Source of the DNA: Vanilla planifolia
Taxonomy: Eukaryota; Streptophyta; Magnoliopsida; Asparagales; Orchidaceae
DNA: 64,000 bases
Reading direction: 5' to 3'
NCBI GenBank assembly: GCA_023846275.1
Contig: JAIUJO010000144.1
Span: forward strand, 625,001 to 689,000
Shown piece by piece: positions 1 through 11,120 of the stretch. Position 1 is the first letter of the stretch. Every line of letters begins with the position of its first letter. The notes beneath the pieces were generated by a model. The model was not told the origin of the DNA, did not search any database, and saw only the letters and a program-made list of their open reading frames with translations. The position numbers and the translations under genes were made by a program.

Positions 1-730
1 TATTTAATAGTTTCTCTTAGATTTAATTTTTGCTTAATTATTTATATCATTTATTTCTCTTTATCTTAATATCTCTAATATTCTCTCATTTTCGTCTCCT
101 TCCTATTACCATTCTTGTTTTTGCCTCTTTATTGTCTATCTACGTATATTTTTCTTGGTCTTTATCTCTCGTTACTATCAATTTTATTTTTTTAATTCTC
201 TAAATTTTTATTTATTTTTTATTTTTTTAATTATTTCTATTTTTTTATGCTCTTTATTAAATCATCTCTCATCTTTCTATATTATCATTTTTTTCCTAAT
301 TTTCTTTTATTGATCCATGACTTTCTCTCTTTATTAAAGGATAATTATCTTCATCTTCATTATCTTTTTTAAGCTATTTAATTACAAATATTTAAGAGAG
401 TACTGTGTTGCATAATTTAATATATAATATTTATGATTAATATATATATTTTGATTTATATTTATTATATAATTTAATTGATCTATTTATATGAATGATA
501 ATAAAATTGAAGTAATTCTTATGTATTAATATCTACATTATAAAAAAATAAAATTTTATTAATTAATTTATTTTGTAATATAAATAAATTATTTATATTA
601 TAATATAATGTCAAAGATATAATAAGCATAAGAAAAGTTTTTGAAGTGTATTTACTTTTTAATTTTGAAACTTTTTGAAATTGTTCTTTATTTTTAAGAG
701 AATGATCACGCAACTATGATTTTTTTGCAT

Positions 731-850
731 GCATTTGCAACCACATAGAAATTATAGAACTAGATCACATCAAAACTCCAAAGTTAAGCTTGTTTGGGCT
801 ATAGAATTATTAGTAATGGCCAACACATGAGTAGTCCTCGTGTTGCACAT
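731..850 (+). pseudogene. 5S rRNA pseudogene, subtype D (D1)
   Basis: About 120 nt align end to end with plant 5S rRNA. The core AACTCCAAAGTTAAGC matches the box A region, and the 3' end CCTCGTGTTGCAC is nearly perfect, followed by a T-rich stretch. The middle (box C, normally GATGGGTGACC) is damaged to AATGGCCAACA. It is followed by the long D module. Confidence 0.85.
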
Positions 851-889
851 ATATTTTCTTAGCACTCCTTTTTTATGAAAAGAAAGTAA

Positions 890-2490
890 TTTTAAAAAGA
901 TGTTTGAAGTGAGGCTCACAAAGTGGGGGGTCAATTCCAATGAATAAAATATTAATTTATCATAATATATTTCAATATAATATTTTTAGTAATTTTTAAT
1001 AATGTTTAACAAATATATAAAAGTGATGCTATATTAATTTAATTTATTTTAAAAAATATATTAAGTTTTATAAAAGTCATTTAATTGAAAGGAAATAATT
1101 AAAAATATACACAATCAATTTTTACAATTTTAGAATTATAAAACAAGCAAATAACTCTAAGGATAAACAAGACAAACAGAAAACAATAGAAGCCTTTTGT
1201 CAAAAGGGAGATAGGCTAAACCGTCACAACAAAAAGACAAATGAGATAGACTACCACGATCATACAATGAAATAAATGGAACATGCTGCTATAACCTCAC
1301 AACGAAATAAAAATGGCAAAAACTGAAAAATATTCAACAAGCTAAAATCTAAATCAATACAACAAAAATGATATGCTTGGTAAATCATTGAAGGCGCACA
1401 AGTATTTGAATTAAATGAATTAAAAATCAAGAAAATTAATAATTTAGCTAATTAGAAAAGAAAAGAATTTGAAAGGTTTGACCAGTGAATTGCATAGCAG
1501 CATATGAAACAACTATGGAGACGAGATACCAACGTCTTTAATTACCTTTTTTGCATCACATAACAATGTTTTCTTATTTTACTACAAAAACTCTTAATTA
1601 TTTTTATTTTTAATGACTAAAATCGATTACCAAACACCCCATTTAGCCGTTATATTTTTTTACGCTATATAAATATTGTAATTAGTAAATAAAAAAATTA
1701 AAAAGCTTTCCAATGTTATGAAATAACGGCTACAATAGCCGTTGCACATTAGCCGTTCGATTGGAACCCCACCGGACCGTTCGATTCCTAAAACCATGTG
1801 ATCGGACGGACGCAATTAGATATGCGTTTTAATAAATATGAAATTAATTTTGTCCATTAAATAAGAATTGCAATCTGACGGCAAGATTTAACTGTCAAAC
1901 GGAGGAAGTATGGACTGTGCGATGGCGGCATAGCGCGATCGGACATTTGAAAAAAAATTAGAAGTTTAAATGATAAACCATAGCGGCGATAGTTTGATTG
2001 TGAAAAGTCGGTATGGAAGTTCGTTTATTAGGATATTTCAAACCTGGGTCCTACAGCAGTGAGCGTTGGTAGCTGTTCTTAACTGGTTTTGGAGCCGATT
2101 AGCCTGATCTTTCGGCAGGTGCGCTGCAGTTATTGTCAAACTCAACTATCCATTACTGTATTCTGTGTTTCAGCCTTTTGCTAATTTTTCATTTTTTTAA
2201 TTGCTATGGACTTCAATTATTTGGTTTTTTGAATTGATGATTTACGATTCGAGCTTCGTTTATTCAGTTTTTTGAATTTCTGATTTGTGATTTACAATTA
2301 TAACCTATGAATTTTTGGTTGGTTTTATTTATTTTATTATTGATTTGTCGAGTTGTTTTTTGATTCTTGATCAAAAAATGAAATGTTTGGAATTATGTGA
2401 CAAATCTGTCTAGATCTAGTTACTGTGCAACCGTTGTGGTTCACTATGGCAACTGGTTTATTTTTTACGGTTAACTTTTTTTAATTATTT
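890..2490 (+). repeat. D module copy 1 (inserted spacer module, variant right half)
   Basis: This block replaces the usual AT-rich spacer half after the D 5S. Its left part (about 890-1700) aligns with the other D modules and starts with a degenerate GGGGGTGAATT-like box near 926. The CG-richer core (about 1720-2040) carries AACGG/CCGTT and GATCGGACGG words shared with the other copies. From about 2040 to 2490 it no longer resembles the other D modules. That stretch has ordinary composition and looks like a plant 5' UTR or intron, with TCTGTGTTTCAG near 2160 followed by T-rich sequence. No conserved protein was recognised. Confidence 0.65.
1725..1743. promoter_or_regulatory. AACGGCTA/TAGCCGTT dyad in D module core
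   Basis: Perfect 8-bp arms (AACGGCTA and TAGCCGTT) are separated by 3 bp, and a further AGCCGTTCGA follows at 1751. The AACGG core is the core of plant mitosis-specific activator (MSA) elements bound by three-repeat MYB proteins. Equivalent but more decayed dyads lie in the other modules, for example 19444-19460. A regulatory role is only inferred. Confidence 0.3.
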
Positions 2491-3150
2491 TTGTCACATA
2501 TTTCATTTTAGTTTAATGTCTATCATATTTTGTTTTATCTTTCTTTCACTTATTATTACTCCCTTATTTGTGCTTTCATTGTTTATATTCTTATATATTC
2601 TTTTTAGCCTATTTCATTCTTATATTCTTCTCTACTTTTTTATTTCCCTCTCTTTCACTTATTTATTTATTCTATCATCTTCATGTTCCCTTCTTTATAT
2701 TACTATTCGTTAAATCGTCGCTTCTCGATCTTTACTGTTATTTACCTCTCCATTTTGCTCTTATCAATTCGTGATTTTTTTCTCTTTTACGGAACAATTA
2801 TCACTCTCTCTTTTATCTCTTTTGTAGCCCATCATGTAATAATATTTAAAAAATATCAAGTGTTATATAGTTTAATATTATTAATTTTTATTTTGTAATT
2901 CATTTTTTAATTTATTTGAAAATTAACATAAAGGAAGAAAATATCATTCAGTGATGTTTAATTTTTTAAAAATAATTGTTTATATAATTTTTTAAAACTA
3001 AAAATAATTATATTATATTATATTATGACATATATCATAAGCATAAATTTTAATTAAAAATATATATACTTAATAATTTATGAAATTTTTGAACTGGTTC
3101 ATTAGCAACTGAAAAATTATCACACGATTATTATACTTATTTTTCTTAAC

Positions 3151-3270
3151 ATGTTCGACCACACCAGCATTTTACCATTGTATCTCGTTAAAACTCAAAA
3201 GTTAAGCATGCTTCTTGGGGAGTAGTATTGGGGTTGGTAACAACCTCTTTAAACGTCGAGTGTTGGATAT
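3151..3270 (+). pseudogene. 5S rRNA pseudogene, subtype E (E1)
   Basis: Full-length copy. GACCACACCAGCATTTTA at the 5' end and AAAGTTAAGCATGCTT in the box A region match plant 5S rRNA closely. A 1-2 base slip disrupts the GGGCGAGAG region (CTTGGGGAGTAG), and box C is degenerate (GGTTGGTAACAACC). Confidence 0.85.
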
Positions 3271-4404
3271 ACATGTTCATAGCATTCTTTTTTTCTAATA
3301 AATGACATTTTCATAATATTAAAATGTAAAAATAATTATTATAAATTATAGTTCATAATTACCATTATAGTGTTGAATTTTTAAAAATAACTTCACAACA
3401 TTATTATCAAGTTTATATAATTATAAATATGACACATCATATAATATAAGAAAATAATAACTTTAATTTAGTTAAATATTTAGGTAAATAACTCATATCA
3501 ATCATAATAAATTTGAAGTAATTTATATTTATAACATTATATATATGTTGTATATAAAATTTTTTATATATATAAAAGTTATATTTGAAAATATTAGAGA
3601 CCAAAAATAATATTAAATTATTGGTCAAAAAAATATTTTAAATCTAAAATAACAACAAAACCAAAAAATAGTTCTTACATTATTATTATAAAATAATGTA
3701 TAAGTAAATTATTATATTCTATAAATATTATAAGTTTGACTGTTAAGGTTTAACTTTTATCTAATTTTTTTATTTTTTTTCTCTAAATCTAATGTCAATA
3801 ATATTCCTTTGCTTCTTTTTCTACCTTATTGTTAATCTCTTTTTGCCTCTTCATTCCCTATCTCATAAAATTTTTCTTTGCTTCTCTTTCTCCTTTGTCC
3901 TTTTTTAATTTATTATTTCTCTCCCTTTCACTTTTCTGTTTTTCTCTATATCTAATCAATGTTCTCCTTTTTTTGTCCCCTTCACTAAATAATCTCTAAT
4001 CTATCTTTATTATTATATTTGACTTTAGTTTACTCTTATTAATCTATAACTTTCTCTCTCTCTCTCTCTCTCAAAATTGTTATTTCTTTCTTTACTATTT
4101 TTTATCCATCATTTAATAATGTTTATGAAACCTCTTGTATTATACAGTACAATATATAATATTGGTTATAATTATATTTTTATTTATTTATGATATTTAC
4201 TTAATTTAATTTTTTATTTATAAAAATGATAAAATATTGAAAGAAAATCCCGTATATTGATGTCAATATTTTTAAGTATATAATATATTAAAATATCTAT
4301 GATAAGCATGTATTTTTTTAAAAAAGTAAATATATTTCATAATTTAGATTATTTTACAAATGATTTATTAACATAAATTACACAACTATGATAAATTATA
4401 TTTT

Positions 4405-4472
4405 GCATGCATGAGAATAGGTAAGAGAACTATTGGAATAGGTGATCTCATGAGAAGTTCTCAAGATTGACA
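4405..4472 (+). pseudogene. 5S rRNA pseudogene, subtype A, internally deleted (A1)
   Basis: Only about 68 nt remain. The 5' end (TTGCATGCATGAGAATAG) joins directly to the 3' half (ACTATTGGAATAGGTGATCTC ending GAAGTTCTC). About 50 nt including box A are gone. Assigned to A by its position after E1 and by the surrounding spacer. Confidence 0.65.
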
Positions 4473-5606
4473 TATTTTTTTCAAGCATTCTTATTTATAA
4501 TTAGTGATAGTTAATTTTATTAGCAAGCTAATATACCAAAATATAAATTATTAAAAAAATTATAATTATCAATTTGGTAATTAGTATTTCATAAAAATCA
4601 TATAACATTATTATCAATTTCGTTTAATAATAAATGTGACACGCTATATAATATAATAAAATAACAAATTTAAATTTTTTAATAATAAGAAAAATAAATT
4701 TTTAAAATTATAATAAATTAGATTTAATTTAAATTTATAATAATATATATATGGTGTGTATAGTTTTTTTAAATAAAATTATATTATATACTTAAAAATA
4801 AAAATCTAAAATTTTTCCGCTAATGTTAAATATTATTTATATTTATTGTCTTTATTATGTTACATAAATATAATATATTATAATAATTATATTATATAAT
4901 ATTTAATTAATAGTTAAAAAATATTCTTTAAATATTTATAATATTCTAAATAATAATATACCTTAATAGTTTTTATATTTCAAAATTAACTAATATTATA
5001 TATGATTTATTTTTCATATTTAATAAATATGATAAGTTTAATTATTAAAATTTAGGTTTTATTAAATTATTTTTATAACTGTTTTCTCTTTAAAATTTAA
5101 CATATTCTCTCCCTTAATCGTAGTTGTGTGATTATTTGTCTCCTTATTCAATATTTTCTTGTTTTTTCTCATCTCCTCCATCTCTTTTTTATTTTTTTCT
5201 GCTTGCTCATTTCTCTCTCTATTTTATTTTTTATTTATTCTTCCAATCTCTTTTATATTCTCTTTTTTTTCCTCTTTAATAAATCATCTTTGATCTCCTT
5301 TTATTATAATTTTTCTCTTTATCTTATAATTATCAATCTATGTTATTTTTTCTATTTTAAAGTAGTTATCTCTATTTATATTATCTCTTTCTCATATTTA
5401 TATATTTTTATATAATTAGATTTTTTATTTATATGAATGATAACAAGCAAAAGAAGAAATTGTATGCATTATCTACGTTATTAAAAAAACAATTTAAGAA
5501 GTTTTTTATATATTTTATATTAAAAAAATTATTACTTTAATATATTGTAATTTATTATTTTTAAGACAATAATCACACAATTACAATTATTTATCTTTTT
5601 TATTCA

Positions 5607-5719
5607 TATATTATCACAACGGAAGACCAACAAAAGATAATACTTATTTTACAATGTTAAGCATGCATAGTTGAAAATAATTTTGGGAAGGGTGACCACT
5701 TCAAAATGTTGTTACGTAT
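5607..5719 (+). pseudogene. 5S rRNA pseudogene, probably subtype B (B1)
   Basis: A strongly diverged copy. AATGTTAAGCATGCATAG and GGAAGGGTGACCACTTC still align with boxes A and C of 5S rRNA. The first 40 nt are barely recognisable. Subtype is taken from order, not from diagnostic bases. Confidence 0.6.
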
Positions 5720-6257
5720 ATTTATTAATGACATTATTTTCTCCAATGAATGATAATTGATTTTAACAAAATCTTATATATAAAAAATTAAATGATTAAA
5801 AATTTTATCTTAAAAATTCTTTTTTTATTTTAATTATTAATCCATGCCTTTCTCTCTTCTATATACTAGTTATCTCCATCTTTATTATTTTCTTTTGCAC
5901 ATCGATTATCAATAGTCAAGAAATATCTTTTGTTGCACATTGTAATGTTTAAAATTTATGATAAATATTTATTTTGTTATCAATATTTATTAAGTAATTA
6001 AATCTTTTACTTGTAAAATGATATTATAATTAAAGAAATTCTTTTTTATTAATGTCACCATTATCAAGAATAATAGTTTCTTTAATTTTATTTATTTTGC
6101 ATAAATAAAAATATTGATATTATAATATAGTATGACATATATAATACGCATATAAACATTTTTAGAAGTACATTTACTTGTTAATTTTAAAACCTTTTTA
6201 AATGGTTCATTATTTTTGAGGCAATAGCAACGCAAATATGATTTTTAATGATTTGCA

Positions 6258-6378
6258 TGCATTTGTGACCACATCAAAATTGCAATAATTAATTCCATTA
6301 AGACTCAAAAGTTAAGAATGCTTGGGCTATAGTTCTACTGTGATGGGCCACCACTAGAAAGGTCATCGTATTGCAAAT
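6258..6378 (+). pseudogene. 5S rRNA pseudogene, subtype D (D2)
   Basis: Full-length copy with AAAAGTTAAGAATGCTTGGG, GATGGGCCACC and TCATCGTATTGCA at the expected spacing. AATTCCATTAAGACTC corresponds to the D-diagnostic TTATTCGATTAAGACTC. It is preceded by the conserved leader (about 6200-6257) and followed by D module 2. Confidence 0.85.
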
Positions 6379-6419
6379 ATTTCTTCATAGCACACTTTTT
6401 TCTAAAGAAAAATAATTAA

Positions 6420-7840
6420 TTTTAATAAGATATTTGAAACAAAGATCAGTAAGAAAGGGGTGAATTACTATGAATAAAATTTTGATTTATTGCAAAATAT
6501 TTCCATAAAATATTGATAATAATTTTAAAAAAAAGTTTAAAAAATATCTAAATATGATTTTCTATAAATTTTAATTTTATTTTATAAACTTATTAAGTTT
6601 TTCAAAAGTTTTGTAATCAATAAATAGACAATAATAAAAATGTAGATAATTGATTTTTATGTGGTTAGGTCTGTAAAAGAAGTCTACGTCCACCCTAGGA
6701 AAAAAACGCAAATAATTTAAAATATAAACATTGCAAATAAAGACAAGTATGCTAAAGTGTCACAACATGGAGACAAACGTGTCAGACTACAACGGTCTTA
6801 TAGTGAAATAAATGGGGCCTGCCACTACAGCACTATCGCCAAATAAAATGAAAAAAAGAAAAATATTCAACGACATAAACTCTAAATCGATACAACCAAA
6901 ATCTTATGCTTGATCAAATCATTAAGGAGCCACAAGTATCTTAATTAAATAAATTTAAAATAAAAAAATAATAAATTAGCATATTTGTCAAGGAAAAGAA
7001 TTTCATGTGTTTTACTGGTAAATGGCACAACAATGTCTGAAAACGACGATGGAAACGAGTTCTTAACAGCTTAAGTATTCTTTCTTGGGATCACATAAAT
7101 TTTTCTTTTCTAATTTTAAAAAAATCTCTTATTTATATCTAGTTTCTAACGACTAAAAGCAATTACCAAATATTTAATTTAGCCATTAAAATTTTCGCAG
7201 TTTTCGCAATATTTTAATTACGAAATAAATAAATAGCATTCCGACGGATCCAAATAACAGTTACATATGCCGTTGGCAGCAGCCGTTCGATCGGAACGCC
7301 CCGGTCCAGTTCGATCGCGAAAACTGAGGGATCGCCCGGATGCAATCGAATCTGCGACTTTTTAAATATGAAAATTATCTATACCGTTAGATCGGGATCG
7401 CGATCGCGATCTGACGGCATGAGTTAACATGGCCTGCGTAGGAAATACGTACCGTTCGATCGAGACCTAGCGCGATCGGACAACTGCGAAAATTAGCGGT
7501 TTGAAAGATAAACTACGGCGGTGATCGTTTGATCTTGAAAATGCGCAATCGGACGGACGGCGCACGTTAATCCCGCAAAGCAGAAATTCACCATCTAGTT
7601 AACTTGGCATCGTTTGTCCTGGGCACTATGGTGTCCAATTACTTTCCGCTCATCAATTATTTAACCGAGTGACCAGCGAGTCAGCAGTACGTGCGGTTGG
7701 TTGGAATTTCAAAGACGTAATCAATTTCTCGATTAGAAATTGAAATTTTTGCAGACAATCAATTTCTCCCATGGAAATTGAAATTTCTGCATTTCATTAT
7801 GAAGGCAATGCAATAGTTTTTGCAGGTATATTTTTAATAC
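6420..7840 (+). repeat. D module copy 2 (most CpG-rich copy)
   Basis: The left half starts with AAAGGGGTGAATTACTATG (about 6455) and carries GTGGTTAGG...CTACGTCCACC at 6661-6695, a motif pair I associate with dispersed plant repeats. The core (about 7220-7700) is CpG-dense with repeated CGATCG words, including the palindrome GATCGCGATCGCGATC at 7396-7411. The right end at 7771-7827 can be read as a short stub starting MEIEISAFHYEGNAIVFA followed by GGTATA. The stub is alignable in other D modules. No full gene is present. Confidence 0.7.
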
Positions 7841-8519
7841 ATTATTTTTGTTATTTATTTCTCTTTAATACATCTGACTTTTTCCTTTTATTATTACTCC
7901 TCTATTTATATTGTCATTCTCTATCTCCTTATGTTATTGTCGGCCTCGTTCACTCCTTTATACTTACCAAAATTCTCTTTTCTCTCTTTTACTTATTTGT
8001 TTATTCTTTATCTTTCTTATGTCATTTTTTTCTTTTATTTTTTAATTAAATATTTTTTTTATCTCTCTCAATTGTTATTTTATAATTTATTTGGCTCTTA
8101 TACATTCATTACCTTCTCTCTTACAGAATAATAATCACTAGCTCTACTATATTTCTTCAGCCCAACAATTAATAATATTTAAGAAATCTCTCATATTGTA
8201 TAGTTTAATATTTAATACATATAAAAAACTATATAATTTATTATAAATATTTTTTATGTATTTAATTTTTAATTTATAAGAAATATAGTATAATAGAAGA
8301 AATTTTTATTTAGAACTATCTGGTTTTTTTAAAATAATAGTTTATGTAATTTTTTGATTATTTTATTTAAATAAAATAGTTATATAATAATATATTATAG
8401 CATATATAACAAGCATAAATTTTATTTAAAAGTGTATAGGATTCATAATTTAGAAAATTTTAGAAATGGTTTGTTACAATAAAAAAAGTAGTCACACTAC
8501 GATATTTTCTCTTTTGTAA

Positions 8520-8640
8520 GCATTTTCATCAACGCCAGCATTTTAGCATTGGATTTCGTTAGAACTCCAAAGTTAGGCATGCGTGAGCTAGAGTATTATA
8601 TGGTTCGGTGACCTTTTTCGATGTCTCACTGTAGTACGTA
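8520..8640 (+). pseudogene. 5S rRNA pseudogene, subtype E (E2)
   Basis: Full-length. It shows the E-diagnostic TAGCATTGGATTTCGTTAGA, then ACTCCAAAGTTAGGCATGCG and CGGTGACC. The 3' end is altered to CACTGTAGTACGTAT. Confidence 0.85.
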
Positions 8641-9713
8641 TTTTTTGATTAAATATAAAGAAATAATATAAATGATAGTTCATAATTACTATTACGATAA
8701 TTATTTATTTAAAAATAACTTCAAAAATTATTTTGAATTTTATTTAATAATAATTATCGCACAACATTTCATATAATAAACTAATAAATTCAATTTAGTT
8801 AAATATTAAGCAAAAGAACTTATGTTGATAAGCAAAAGAACTCATGTGTGGTGTATTTAATTTTTTAAATATAGAAATATTATTTTAAAGAATATAACAC
8901 ATCAAAATATTTTTTAAGTATTTTTAATATTCTTAAATAATGATAAGCATCAAATCCTAGTTATAATTTATTAGTATTAAATATTTTTAAAAATTTATTA
9001 TATTTTAAAGTTTTTTATTAATATATAACTTGTTTTAGTTATTTCTCTCATTTTTTTCTCTTTATCTTAATTCTCTTATATTCTCGCATTTTTTTTCTCT
9101 CTTTCATTATCATTCCTTTTTTGTCTATGCATTCCTTATATCCTAATATTCTTTTTCACTTGTCTTTCTCAGTTATCCTTTATTAATTTCTCTTTTCTAT
9201 TCATTTTACCTTTTAACTTTTTCTCTCTTTTATGTTCTTATTTTTTCGTTCTTATTTATTAAATAATCTATCACCTATCTCTATTACTAATTTTCTCTTT
9301 ATTTTACACTTATCAATTCGTAATTTTCTTTCTCTTTTACTGAATAATTATTTTTATCTTCACTAACTTTTTTATGTCTATCAATTAATGATATTTATCA
9401 AATCTCTCATATTACATAGTTTAATAAATAATATTAATGATAATTAAATATCTTATTATTTATATTTTTATGTAATTTAAATATTTTTATATGAACTATA
9501 GAGTATTGAAAGAAAAACTAATATATTAATGTCAACATTTTTAAAAATAATAATTTATGTAATTATATTTTATTTATTTTATATCAATAAAATATTTATA
9601 TTAGAATCAATTAACACATATATGATAGAAATAATGTTATTTAAAATGTATAAATAATTGAAAATTTTTTATTATTTTAAAAATGATTAATTTTTATTAT
9701 TTGTCTTATACAT

Positions 9714-9832
9714 GCATGTGCAGCCACACAAATATTATAGCACTGGATCTAAATTAGAACTCCAAAGTTACGCATTCTTGGGCAAGATACTATTGGAATG
9801 GATGGCCACTCGGCAAGTCGTGCTATCACACA
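9714..9832 (+). pseudogene. 5S rRNA pseudogene, subtype A (A2)
   Basis: Full-length. GCACTGGATCTAAATTAGAA is A-diagnostic. AACTCCAAAGTTACGCAT, CTTGGGCAAG and GGATGGATGGCC follow in register with 5S rRNA. Confidence 0.85.
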
Positions 9833-11082
9833 TATTTTTTCATAGAATATCATTTTTAATTTGTGAGAATTAAATTAATATCATATTAATTATAAAAAAA
9901 ATTAAATTATTACAAAAGATTATTTATAATTACCATTTTAATAATTAATGTTTAATAATAATTTTACAACATTATTGTTATTTTTATATAAGGATAAATA
10001 TGGCACATCCTAAGATATAATAAATTAATAACTTTTATTTGTTTTCATATTTTGCAAAATAACTTTTATCAATTACAATAAAGTACAATTAATTTAAGTT
10101 TATATATATATACATATGTGACATGTATAGATTTTTAAAATAAAGTCGTATTATGTTACAAGAAATAAAAAATCTGAATTTAATTTGTTAATATTAAATA
10201 ATATTTATATTTATTATCTATACTATCTCAAAAAAAGATAATATATTAGATTAATTATATTATTTACTTTTAAATTAATTTTTTTTTCTAAGTATGAATT
10301 TATTTTAATTAAATTAAAACTCAAAATAGTTGTGACATTCAAAAATAATAGTAAGTCTTAAATAGTTTTCATTATTTAAAATAAATAAATTATATATATG
10401 ATTTTATTTTTTATATTTAAAAAAATTTATAATTTTAATTATTAAAATTTCACCATTGTTAAAATATTTTTATCAGTTTTTTCTCATTATCTTAATTTGC
10501 AACATATTCTCTAACTCACTTCTCTTACCATTATCTATTACCTATTTTTCTTTTTATTCTCTATGTCTTTATATTTTTCTTAGCACTTCTTTCTCTCTCC
10601 TCCATCCATCTCTATTTTTTGATCTCTTTCTCTTTCACTCATTTATTTATTCACTTTAACTCATTTATGTTCTTTTTTTCTTTTTCCTTCATCAAATCGT
10701 CTTTCATCTCTCTCTATTGTTACTATTCTCTTCATCTTGCTCTTATCAATTTTTTTATTTTTTTTTTCTCTCTTTTAAAATAGTTATCTTAATCTCTCTT
10801 TTTTTAAGGACATCAATTAACAAAATCTATGAAAATTTTCATATAACATATTTTAATATGTAGTATTTGTGAAAAATAATATTTTATTATTTATCATTTT
10901 TATTTAAATTAAATTTTTAATGATAAGAACGGTAACCTAACAATAGAAAATCATATATGTTATAAAAATAATAGCTTATGTAAATTTTTAGTTTTATATA
11001 AATAAATTTTATTATTATAATACACTATGATTCATTATTTTTAATAATTTAATCAAAAAAATATTATTAATATATATATATA

Positions 11083-11120
11083 TATGACCACATTACCATT
11101 AGCATTAGACCTAAATTTAA
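11083..11120 (+). pseudogene. 5S rRNA fragment, subtype B position (B2)
   Basis: Only the first ~35 nt are present (TGACCACATTACCATTAGCA and a few more). The sequence then continues as mid-spacer, so the 3' two thirds of the 5S and several hundred bp of spacer were deleted together. A (TA)n run abuts the 5' side. Confidence 0.6.

Larger units (their letters stand above)
1..3150 (+). repeat. 5S-derived HOR, partial (end of C unit + D unit)
   Basis: This is the left edge of the array. Positions 1-730 are the distal part of a C-to-D spacer: a pyrimidine-rich tract at about 50-345, then AT-rich DNA, then the leader conserved before every 5S copy (about 670-730). A D-subtype 5S copy follows at 731-850, then a D module (about 890-2490) and a second pyrimidine tract (about 2490-2830). 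AT-rich DNA at 2830-3150 leads into the next 5S. Long open frames in the pyrimidine tracts (for example 2516-2898) encode only Leu/Phe/Ser/Tyr-rich low-complexity peptides and are not believable genes. Confidence 0.8.
3151..8519 (+). repeat. 5S-derived HOR 1 (E-A-B-D, C lost)
   Basis: One copy of the ~7.6-kb higher-order unit, shortened to about 5.4 kb. It holds E (3151), A (4405), B (5607) and D (6258). The C 5S and parts of the flanking spacers are missing: the spacing between B and D is only about 650 bp, and the join lies near 5780-5830, where B downstream spacer passes into the distal C-D spacer. Pyrimidine tracts lie at about 3775-4110, 5085-5330, 5820-5900 (stub) and 7840-8160. A (TC)n microsatellite is at about 4051-4072. 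No gene seen. Confidence 0.75.

Noticed and set aside
731-850. Functional 5S rRNA genes
   Set aside because: Every copy has lost conserved CpGs and carries changes in box A, box C or the stems, and several are truncated. None looks fit to make ribosomal 5S rRNA.
2516-2898. Open frames in pyrimidine tracts encoding Leu/Phe/Ser/Tyr-rich, membrane-like peptides (also near 5128, 7771-8131, 15865-16190, 32169-32575, 47659-48109, 53242-53473)
   Set aside because: They follow directly from C/T-rich DNA, which seldom forms stop codons. They overlap in several frames, recur at the same place in each noncoding unit and lack domains.
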